Source of the DNA: Bacillota bacterium
GTDB taxonomy: Bacteria; Bacillota; Sulfobacillia; RBS10-35
Reading direction: 5' to 3'
DNA: 5,157 nucleotides
NCBI GenBank assembly: GCA_029960865.1
Contig: JASBVX010000124.1
Location: forward strand, 1 to 5,157
Shown: positions 1 through 5,022 of the stretch, one piece after another
Layout of the letters: each line of letters starts with the position of its first letter
How positions within the stretch are numbered: position 1 is the stretch's first letter
The notes under the pieces: generated by a model
Seen by the model: only the letters and a program-made list of their open reading frames with translations
Databases searched by the model: none
Told to the model about the DNA's origin: nothing
Program-made: the position numbers and the translations under genes

Positions 1-650
1 AAGATCCCCAGCGGGAGCTGCGCCAGGTTGGCCTGGTGGATGCCGCAGGAAGAGCTGCCACCTTTACCGGGAAGGAATGTCATCCCTGGGCAGGGGGGAA
101 GACAGGGCCGGGGTGGGCTGCCCAAGGAAACATCCTGGCGGGTCCCCAGGTGGTGGAGACCCTGGGCCGAACCTTCGAGGCCGCCGGGGGGCCCCTGGCG
201 GAGCGTCTCTTGGCAGCCCTGGCGGCAGGTGAGCAAGCGGGCGGCGATCGCCGCGGACGACAATCGGCGGCCCTTTTGGTGGTAAAGGACAAAGGGGGTT
301 ACGGAGGGTTCAACGATCGCTACATCGATCTCCGGGTCGATGATCACCTTCGCCCGGTGGAGGAGCTCCAGCGCCTCTACCGGACCTGGCGCCTCTACTT
401 CGCTCCCAGCCAGGAAGAACCCATTGCGCTGGCAGGGAACCTTCTGGCAGAGCTTCAGAGCCTCATGCAAAAGCTCGGTTATTACCGGGGGGCCATCACG
501 GGAGAATGGGATGCTCTAACGCAAGAAGCCTACCGCACCCTCATCGGCAGTGAAAACTTCGAGGAACGCCTTCCTTTCGATGCCCGGCACATTTATCCCG
601 ATATTCTCCAGTATCTCCGTGACAAAGCAGCCATGGGGGAGGGGTCCTGA
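1..650 (+). CDS. DUF1028 family (Ntn-hydrolase superfamily) protein with C-terminal putative peptidoglycan-binding domain, 5'-partial
   Basis: The gene enters from the left edge. The first complete codon is at base 3 and the frame is open from there, so the GTG at 36 is an internal valine and not a start. About 215 residues are visible. Residues 1 to about 133 match the second half of DUF1028 (COG3342), with the family hallmarks ATFTGKEC, the segment around QGNILAGPQVVE, and GDRRGRQSAALLVV at about 81-94, then YGGFNDRYIDLRVDDH. Residues about 134-215 resemble the small helical putative peptidoglycan-binding module (PG_binding_2) often found at the C-terminus of these proteins, including KLGYYRGAITGEWD. 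From family knowledge, roughly 85-90 N-terminal residues, where an Ntn-type nucleophile would lie, are outside the window. The biochemical function of the family is not established; hydrolysis of amide or peptide bonds is only suggested by the fold. Its own terminator follows, so it is probably not co-transcribed with the genes downstream. Family assignment is confident; role is unknown. Confidence 0.9.
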   Translation, partial: DPQRELRQVGLVDAAGRAATFTGKECHPWAGGKTGPGWAAQGNILAGPQVVETLGRTFEAAGGPLAERLLAALAAGEQAGGDRRGRQSAALLVVKDKGGYGGFNDRYIDLRVDDHLRPVEELQRLYRTWRLYFAPSQEEPIALAGNLLAELQSLMQKLGYYRGAITGEWDALTQEAYRTLIGSENFEERLPFDARHIYPDILQYLRDKAAMGEGS

Positions 651-661
651 AGGACCCCTCC
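638..661 (+). terminator. Intrinsic terminator-like hairpin with the DUF1028 stop codon in its loop
   Basis: A perfect 10-bp stem is formed by GGAGGGGTCC (638-647) and GGACCCCTCC (652-661), closed by the tetraloop TGAA (648-651). The TGA stop codon of the DUF1028 gene (648-650) is inside that loop. Downstream is AAAATTTCTCTCTTT, a pyrimidine-rich but interrupted T tract, so termination may be less than complete. The hairpin separates the DUF1028 gene from the IclR/transport operon. Confidence 0.7.
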
Positions 662-732
662 AAAATTTCTCTCTTTCCCACAGCAGGAAAATCCCATTAA
701 ACGCAGAAACAAGACGGCCATAAGTTAAGGAA

Positions 733-759
733 ATGCAGTTTCACTATGTGAAACGGCAT
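733..759. promoter_or_regulatory. 27-bp near-perfect palindrome, probable IclR-family operator
   Basis: The inner core is GTTTCAC (738-744), spacer TAT (745-747), GTGAAAC (748-754), a perfect 7+3+7 inverted repeat. After one mismatched pair (A737/G755) the symmetry continues with ATGC (733-736) against GCAT (756-759). Each half-site is thus 12 bp with a single mismatch. IclR-family dimers or tetramers usually bind palindromes of about this size in front of their own or adjacent genes. This site lies 24 bp upstream of the preferred GTG start of the IclR-type gene, where a bound regulator could block the promoter or early transcription. No convincing -35/-10 pair could be picked out nearby. The symmetry is seen directly; its use as an operator for this regulator is inferred. 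Confidence 0.7.
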
Positions 760-760
760 G

Positions 761-774
761 AAGGAGGTGAGGAG
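761..774 (+). promoter_or_regulatory. Strong Shine-Dalgarno region deciding the IclR start
   Basis: AAGGAGGTGA (761-770) is fully complementary to the 3' end of bacterial 16S rRNA, and a second GGAG follows at 771-774, nine bases before GTG 784. The site lies inside the longer open frame that begins at ATG 733, which has only a poor AAGG two bases before it. This favours initiation at GTG 784. The distance from the perfect site to 784 is rather long (13 bases), so GGAG 771-774 may be the one actually used. Confidence 0.75.
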
Positions 775-783
775 ACGGCCAGG

Positions 784-1608
784 GTGACCGTCGCTTCGTT
801 GGGGAAAGCTCTGGATCTTTTGCAGCTCTTTACCCCCAGTCGCCCGGAGTGGAGCGTCAAAGAGCTGTCGGAGGTTACCGGCTATCCCAAAGGGAGCATA
901 TCCCGCATGCTGGCCACCTTCGTGGCCAGGGGCTTTCTCAGGCAGGACCCCCATACCCGCCGCTACCGCCTTGGCCCTGCTTTTCTGGTGGCGACCCGGC
1001 TGGTGCATGGTCACCTGGATTATGGATCCTTGGCGGAACCGGTGCTCCAGGAGCTGGCGGCCCGCACCAAAGAAACGGCCATATGGATGGTGAGGGTGGG
1101 CTGGAGGAGCCTTTGCCAGGCTACGGTGGAAAGCCCTTTTCCCGTGCGGATGGCGGCCGAAGTTGGCCGCTACGCCTCCCTCCATTCAGGGGCCTCCAAC
1201 AAGCCTATCCTGGCCTTCATGGATGCGGGGGAAATCACCGAGTATCTCGACTCGCCCTACTTCGTCAGCCGGGGACCCCGGACCATCGTGGATGCCCAGA
1301 AACTGTGGGCGCATCTGGCCGATATTCGCCAGAAGGGGTACGCCGAAAGCGATTCCGAAGTGGAACCCGACATCCAGGCCTTTGGTGCGCCCGTCTTTGA
1401 TGCCGGAGGAGCGGTTTTGGGGGCGGTGAGCGTAGCGGGGCCCTGCACCCGGATGAGCACCCATAACCCAGACGAAGTGATCGCCAGCGTCCAAAGGGCG
1501 GCTCAATCTTTAAGCTGGCAGCTAGGGTGGCGGGGCCCCTGGCCAGCACCCTGGCGACCCAAAGGCCTTGGCAAAGAGCCCATTTCAAGGGAGGGAACCC
1601 GGAGATGA
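784..1608 (+). CDS. IclR-family transcriptional regulator
   Basis: This encodes a 274-residue DNA-binding regulator, a usual length for the family. The N-terminal winged helix-turn-helix spans about residues 5-64: the opening helix ASLGKALDLLQLF, then SVKELSEVTGYPKGSISRML as the helix-turn-helix, and the wing ending RRYRLG. The C-terminal ligand-binding domain runs from about 80 to 250 and shows the family pattern around YASLHSGASNKPILAFM (130-146), GYAESDSEVEPD (185-196), then GAPVFD and SVAGP (216-220). In the first of these, Asn stands where many relatives have Gly before Lys. A 26-residue Trp/Pro/Arg-rich tail follows and also encodes the ribosome binding site of the next gene. GTG 784 is preferred over ATG 733 because of the strong ribosome binding site and because 733 is the first base of the palindrome; the longer form would have 291 residues. 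The stop overlaps the next start (ATGA), so the regulator is probably co-transcribed with the transporter and likely senses its substrate or a derivative. The ligand, and whether it represses or activates, cannot be told. Confidence 0.93.
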   Translation: MTVASLGKALDLLQLFTPSRPEWSVKELSEVTGYPKGSISRMLATFVARGFLRQDPHTRRYRLGPAFLVATRLVHGHLDYGSLAEPVLQELAARTKETAIWMVRVGWRSLCQATVESPFPVRMAAEVGRYASLHSGASNKPILAFMDAGEITEYLDSPYFVSRGPRTIVDAQKLWAHLADIRQKGYAESDSEVEPDIQAFGAPVFDAGGAVLGAVSVAGPCTRMSTHNPDEVIASVQRAAQSLSWQLGWRGPWPAPWRPKGLGKEPISREGTRR

Positions 1609-2672
1609 AAATGAAGATCGTGACGACCTTGGTGGGGCTGGGTCTTCTGGTAGCGGCCTGCGGTGGGACTTCTACTCCCACTGCAGGTGGCGCCAGCGAC
1701 GGCACCACCCCGCCCTCTTCCACAGGGCCCGTCACCGTCGTCATCGGTATCAACGCCGATCCACCCAACCTCGATCCCGGTAAATCCACCGCCCTGGTGG
1801 ATCGGCAGGTGCAAAACGCCATCTACGACAAGCTTTACGATATCGACGAGAACCTCAAGGTCATTCCCATGCTGGCGGCTGATTTGCCCCAAATTTCCGC
1901 CGATGGGCTGGAGTACACCATCCCCCTGCGCCAGGGGATCCAGTTTACCGACGGTACCCCCTTCAATGCCGATGCGGTCGTCTTTACCCTGGATCGGTAT
2001 CGCCAACCCGGTTCCGGCCGTTACAGCGAGCTATCCTCGGTGGACCGGGTGGAGAAGGTGGATGACTACACCATCAACATCTTCCTGAAGAAGCCCTATA
2101 GCCCCCTTCTCTACGTCCTCACCGACCGGGCGGGGATGATCCCCTCGCCCAAGGCCGTCCAGGAGCAGGGGGACCAGTACGGACAGCACCCTGTGGGGAC
2201 CGGCCCCTTCATGTTCGAAAGCCGCATCAAAGGGGACCAGATCCTTCTCGTCAAGAACCCCAACTACTGGCGGCAGGGGCTTCCCAAGGCCGACAAGATC
2301 ATCTACAAGGTGGTCCCTGACGACAACGTGAAGGTGGTCAACCTCCAGTCGGGCCAGCTGGACATCATCGATACGGTGCCGGCCCAGTCCATCGCGGAGC
2401 TGGAGGCCAACCCCAATCTGAAGGTCGCCATCGGAGATGGTTTGGGCTTCCAGCTTCCTCAACAATCAAAAGCCTCCCTTCGACAACGTCTACCTGCGGC
2501 AGGCCGTCGATCTGGCCATCGACCGGGAAACTCTGGTGAAGGTGGTCTTCCAGAATACCGCCAGCCCCGCCTACGGGCCCTTCCCGCCGGTGAGCCCCGC
2601 GGCGGCCGCATCGGGGACGCCACCCAAGGTGGATCTCCAGAAGGTCAAGGAGCTTTTGGCCAAAGGGGGTAA
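1605..2672 (+). CDS. Peptide-type ABC transporter substrate-binding lipoprotein (SBP_bac_5), N-terminal portion before frameshift
   Basis: This is the first part of a DppA/OppA-type extracellular substrate-binding protein. The ATG at 1605 overlaps the regulator's stop (ATGA), with GGGAGGG nine bases upstream; ATG 1611, six bases after a GGAG, is an alternative. Residues 1-19 form a lipoprotein signal peptide: MKMK, a hydrophobic stretch, and the lipobox VAAC with Cys19 as lipidation site. A Gly/Ser/Thr/Pro linker follows to about 42, as in surface-anchored receptors. The SBP_bac_5 domain then begins, with NADPPNLDPG, the family signature region GIQFTDGTPFNADAVVFTLDR, and later GTGPF and NPNYW. 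The family sequence holds to Gln283 (codon 2451-2453). Beyond that the frame runs through sequence unlike the family to the stop at 2672, while the matching sequence resumes one frame over at 2455. As given, the protein would lack its C-terminal lobe and be non-functional. The intact gene would span 1605-3153, about 515 residues, normal for the family. Confidence 0.9.
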   Translation: MKMKIVTTLVGLGLLVAACGGTSTPTAGGASDGTTPPSSTGPVTVVIGINADPPNLDPGKSTALVDRQVQNAIYDKLYDIDENLKVIPMLAADLPQISADGLEYTIPLRQGIQFTDGTPFNADAVVFTLDRYRQPGSGRYSELSSVDRVEKVDDYTINIFLKKPYSPLLYVLTDRAGMIPSPKAVQEQGDQYGQHPVGTGPFMFESRIKGDQILLVKNPNYWRQGLPKADKIIYKVVPDDNVKVVNLQSGQLDIIDTVPAQSIAELEANPNLKVAIGDGLGFQLPQQSKASLRQRLPAAGRRSGHRPGNSGEGGLPEYRQPRLRALPAGEPRGGRIGDATQGGSPEGQGAFGQRG

Positions 2673-3153
2673 GCCCAACGGCTTTTCCTTCACCCTGAAG
2701 ATCGCTCCCGGCCCCGTGGCCCAGCAGGTGGCCCAGGTGGTGGCCAACATGCTGGGGGAGGCGGGCATCCAGGTGGACATCAAGCAGGTGGAGTTCGGCA
2801 CCCTCTTGGATGATCTGGACAAGGGCAACTACGAAGCCGGCGCCGTGGGGTGGAGCGGCCGCCCCGACCCCGACGGGAATATCTACGTGTGGCTCCATAC
2901 CGACGGGAACCAGAACAACTCCAAGTACAGCAACCCCGAGGTGGACCGCCTCCTGGGGAAGGCCCGGGAGGTCACCGACATGAAGGAGCGGGTGGCCGTC
3001 TACACCCAGGTGATGGACATCGTCCATCGGGAATCGCCCTACGTGTACCTGTATTTCCCGAAGAACGTCCGGGGCTATTCCGCCAAGGTGGAAGGCTTCG
3101 TCAACTACCCCGACCAGATCATCCGGACGGCCAATCTGACGAAGAAACCGTGA
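2437..3153 (+). CDS. C-terminal portion of the same substrate-binding protein, after the frameshift
   Basis: This is the remainder of the SBP_bac_5 gene, in the +1 frame relative to the first part. Meaningful sequence starts at 2455 with FLNNQKPPFDN, followed by the highly typical VYLRQAVDLAIDRETLVK, a Pro/Ala-rich stretch where relatives have the conserved 'plp' loop, KELLAKGG, ANMLGEAGIQVDIKQVE, and the C-terminal lobe up to ANLTKKP. The 232 residues from 2455 complete the family fold when joined to residues 1-283 of the first part. The ATG at 2437 is not a credible independent start: the only GGAG-like bases abut it, no promoter is apparent, and a lone C-terminal half would have no signal peptide. 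Either the gene is a frameshifted pseudogene or the base sequence is wrong near 2451-2457. Substrate specificity (dipeptide, oligopeptide, nickel or sugar) cannot be assigned. Confidence 0.85.
   Translation: MVWASSFLNNQKPPFDNVYLRQAVDLAIDRETLVKVVFQNTASPAYGPFPPVSPAAAASGTPPKVDLQKVKELLAKGGKPNGFSFTLKIAPGPVAQQVAQVVANMLGEAGIQVDIKQVEFGTLLDDLDKGNYEAGAVGWSGRPDPDGNIYVWLHTDGNQNNSKYSNPEVDRLLGKAREVTDMKERVAVYTQVMDIVHRESPYVYLYFPKNVRGYSAKVEGFVNYPDQIIRTANLTKKP
2446..2460 (+). other. Frameshift site in the substrate-binding protein gene
   Basis: The coding frame moves by +1 between codon CAG (2451-2453) and TTC (2455-2457). Removing one base, or adding two or five, restores one continuous SBP_bac_5 frame. The site is an imperfect tandem heptamer, GCTTCCA (2446-2452) then GCTTCCT (2453-2459), a plausible place for replication slippage or for a sequencing or assembly indel. 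No typical programmed-frameshift arrangement was recognised. Confidence 0.8.
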
Positions 3154-3167
3154 GGTCTTGGGGATGG

Positions 3168-3192
3168 AGGGGAAGGGGCGTTCCCTTCCCCT
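3168..3192 (+). promoter_or_regulatory. GC-rich intercistronic hairpin between substrate-binding protein and permease
   Basis: AGGGGAAGGG (3168-3177) pairs perfectly with CCCTTCCCCT (3183-3192) around the loop GCGTT; outward, a G-T and a G-C pair can extend it. No T tract follows, so it is not a classic intrinsic terminator. It is more like the stabilising or processing hairpins often found after binding-protein genes in transporter operons, which leave more message for the receptor than for the permeases. A small TTCGC-CCC-GCGAA hairpin (3192-3204) lies next to it, just before the permease ribosome binding site. The structure is seen directly; the role is inferred. Confidence 0.6.
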
Positions 3193-3206
3193 TCGCCCCG
3201 CGAAAA

Positions 3207-3220
3207 GAGGTGAGGGATTG
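3207..3220 (+). promoter_or_regulatory. Ribosome binding site selecting the TTG start of the first permease
   Basis: GAGGTGA (3207-3213) places GAGG seven bases before TTG at 3218-3220. The frame is also open upstream to an ATG at 3158, but that would add 20 charged, Arg/Gly-rich residues encoded by the hairpin region. Starting at TTG gives the usual family N-terminus, a short basic segment straight into the first membrane helix. Confidence 0.75.
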
Positions 3221-4177
3221 CTTCCGTACATCGCCCGCCGGGTCCTTTTGAGTATCCCCGTGCTCCTCATCGTCACCATCTTTGTCTTTGTCATCATGCG
3301 GGTTCTCCCTGGCAACCCGGGCCGGGCCATCCTGGGGCCCGAAGCCGATCCCGCCACCGTGGAGGCTTTCAACCGTGCCCACGGCCTGGACCAGCCCCTT
3401 CCCGTCCAGTACATCCGCTGGCTGGGAGACGTCCTCCGCGGGGATCTGGGGCGCTCCCTCATCGACGGGACGCCTGTCTCCACCCTCATCGCCCAGCGCC
3501 TTCCGGCCACCATCGAGCTGACGATCGGAGCCATGCTGGTGGCAGCCCTGATCGCCATCCCGGCCGGGATCATCGCCGCCACGCGGAGGGGGCAGGCCGT
3601 CGATCACGCAGGGACGATCCTGGCCCTGGCGGGCCTCTCCATCCCCCAGTTCTGGCTGGCCATCCTTCTCATTATGTACTTTTCCGTCCGCCTCGGGTGG
3701 CTGCCCGCCTCGGGGTATGTGCCCATCTGGCAGGATCCTCTCTTCAATCTCAAGGTGATGATCCTCCCCATCGTGGTGACAGGCCTGCGGGAATCGGCCG
3801 TCCTCATGCGGATGACCCGCTCCAGCCTTTTGGAAGTCCTGCACCAGGACTACATCCGCACGGCCCAAGCCAAGGGTCTTCCGGGATGGATCGTGGTGGT
3901 GCGCCACGGGGTGCGCAACTCCCTCATCCCCGTCCTGACCGTGGGAGGTCTGCAGCTGGCGGGTCTTCTGGGAGGCCTCGTCATCACGGAAACTATCTTT
4001 GTCATCCCCGGCTTCGGCCGCCTCATCGTGGACAGCATCTTCAACCGGGATCTCATCACCTTGCAGGGAGCGGTATTGGTGGCTGCAGCCATGGTGGTCC
4101 TGGTGAACCTTCTGGTGGATATCCTCTACGCCTGGCTGGATCCCCGTATCAAGGTGTCGGGGGGTGTACGGTCATGA
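3218..4177 (+). CDS. ABC transporter permease, DppB/OppB type
   Basis: This encodes a 319-residue inner-membrane permease of the dipeptide/oligopeptide/nickel ABC importer family, one of two forming the transport channel. The start is TTG 3218, chosen from the ribosome binding site and the canonical opening YIARRVLLSIPVLL. Six hydrophobic segments fit the family: about 9-29, 97-121, 131-157, 175-197, 234-260 and 280-305. Typical motifs are VLPGNP after helix 1, GDLGRSL in the first periplasmic region, the ATPase-coupling EAA loop at about 206-235 (EVLHQDYIRTAQAKG, then HGVRNSLIPVL), ETIFVIPGFG, and the C-terminal DILYAWLDPR. No frame damage is seen. The stop overlaps the start of the next gene (ATGA), implying translational coupling and equal amounts of the two permeases. 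The substrate cannot be deduced from the permease; DppB, OppB, NikB and GsiC types look alike at this level. Confidence 0.95.
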   Translation: MLPYIARRVLLSIPVLLIVTIFVFVIMRVLPGNPGRAILGPEADPATVEAFNRAHGLDQPLPVQYIRWLGDVLRGDLGRSLIDGTPVSTLIAQRLPATIELTIGAMLVAALIAIPAGIIAATRRGQAVDHAGTILALAGLSIPQFWLAILLIMYFSVRLGWLPASGYVPIWQDPLFNLKVMILPIVVTGLRESAVLMRMTRSSLLEVLHQDYIRTAQAKGLPGWIVVVRHGVRNSLIPVLTVGGLQLAGLLGGLVITETIFVIPGFGRLIVDSIFNRDLITLQGAVLVAAAMVVLVNLLVDILYAWLDPRIKVSGGVRS

Positions 4178-5013
4178 GCGTCCGCAAAGGTATCCGCCGG
4201 TTTCTGCGCCATCGCTTGGCGGCTCTGGGAGCTTTGATCATCTTCTTTCTCATTGCCACCGCCCTCTTCGCCCCCTACCTGGCGCCGGAGAGCCCTGTAC
4301 GCCAGGATTACAACGCTATTTTGCAGCCTCCTTCGGCCCAGCACCTTTTCGGCACTGACTTTTTGGGTCGGGATGTCCTCTCGCGCGTGATCTACGGTGC
4401 CAGAGCCTCCATCGAGGCCGGCCTCATTTCCGTGGGCCTGGCCATGGCCATCGGCATTCCCGTGGGCTTGGTCTCGGGCTACTTCGGGGGTTTTTGGGAC
4501 GAAGCCATCATCATGCGCATCACCGATGCCCTGATGGCCTTCCCCTCCCTGATTCTGGCCCTGGCCATCGCTGCTGCCTTGGGGCCCAGCTTCACCAACG
4601 CCATGATCGCCATCGGGATCAGCCTGGTGCCCGGGTTTATCCGTTTGGCCAGGGGTCAGGTGCTGGCGGTCCGCGGGATGGAATACGTCCAGGCAGGGCG
4701 AGCCGCCGGGGCGGGCCATGTCTGGCAGATGGGAAAGCATATCCTCCCTAATATCCTGAGCCCTCTTCTGGTGCAGGCCACCTTGGCTATGGCGGCCGCC
4801 GTCATCGCCGAGGCCAGCCTCAGTTACCTGGGCCTGGGGACCCAGCCCCCCAACCCCAGCTGGGGATTTGATCTGCGGGCTGCCCAGGGTTATCTGACCG
4901 TGGCTCCTTGGCTGGCCTACTGGCCTGGGGCCGCCATCTTCGTGACGGTCCTTTCCTTCAACCTGGTGGGGGATGGCCTGCGCGATCTCCTGGATCCTCG
5001 TCTGCGCCAGTGA
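4174..5013 (+). CDS. ABC transporter permease, DppC/OppC type
   Basis: This encodes the 279-residue partner permease. ATG 4174 lies in the ATGA overlap with the first permease, preceded by a G-rich run (4159-4166) serving as ribosome binding site. Residues about 8-50 form the OppC N-terminal region with the first membrane helix (LAALGALIIFFLIATALFAP). Then come the family hallmark HLFGTDFLGRDVLSR (57-71), hydrophobic segments forming the channel, and the EAA loop starting at about 167 (MEYVQAGRAAGAG, then KHILPN), which contacts the ATPase. The end is equally typical: EASLSYLGLGTQPPNPSWG, APWLAYWPGAAIF and GDGLRDLLDPRLR. It is full length and intact. It is the last gene of the operon: only nine bases separate its stop from the stop of the convergent methyltransferase gene, and no ATPase gene (DppD/DppF type) follows. 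Family call is firm; substrate unknown. Confidence 0.95.
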   Translation: MSVRKGIRRFLRHRLAALGALIIFFLIATALFAPYLAPESPVRQDYNAILQPPSAQHLFGTDFLGRDVLSRVIYGARASIEAGLISVGLAMAIGIPVGLVSGYFGGFWDEAIIMRITDALMAFPSLILALAIAAALGPSFTNAMIAIGISLVPGFIRLARGQVLAVRGMEYVQAGRAAGAGHVWQMGKHILPNILSPLLVQATLAMAAAVIAEASLSYLGLGTQPPNPSWGFDLRAAQGYLTVAPWLAYWPGAAIFVTVLSFNLVGDGLRDLLDPRLRQ

Positions 5014-5022
5014 AGTTCCGGG

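Noticed and set aside
662..735. Possible -35/-10 promoter elements (such as ATTAAA or CATAAG) upstream of the IclR gene
   Set aside because: No pair with good matches and proper spacing could be found by eye. A promoter must exist near here unless read-through supplies transcription, but I cannot place it.
733..783. ATG 733 as the start of the IclR-family gene, adding 17 residues
   Set aside because: It has only AAGG two bases upstream, would place the palindrome and the perfect Shine-Dalgarno sequence inside the coding region, and adds residues not typical of the family N-terminus. It is not fully excluded.
1527..1604. In-frame upstream extension of the substrate-binding protein gene
   Set aside because: It overlaps the regulator's 3' end by 80 bases and would bury the clear lipoprotein signal peptide that begins at 1605.
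2446..2472. Programmed +1 ribosomal frameshifting in the substrate-binding protein
   Set aside because: No known recoding arrangement (stop codon at the shift site, stimulatory Shine-Dalgarno-like element, strong pseudoknot) was recognised, and this protein family is not known for recoding. A mutation or sequence error is simpler.
2365..3582. Long antisense open frame opposite the receptor and first permease
   Set aside because: It is a consequence of GC-rich codon use on the sense strand. The product is rich in Arg/Gly/His/Pro with no recognisable domain, and both strands cannot be conserved this way given the clear families on the plus strand.
3697..4173. Upstream in-frame extension of the DppC-type permease
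   Set aside because: It lies entirely within the DppB-type gene in another frame; the canonical family start is at 4174 in the ATGA overlap.
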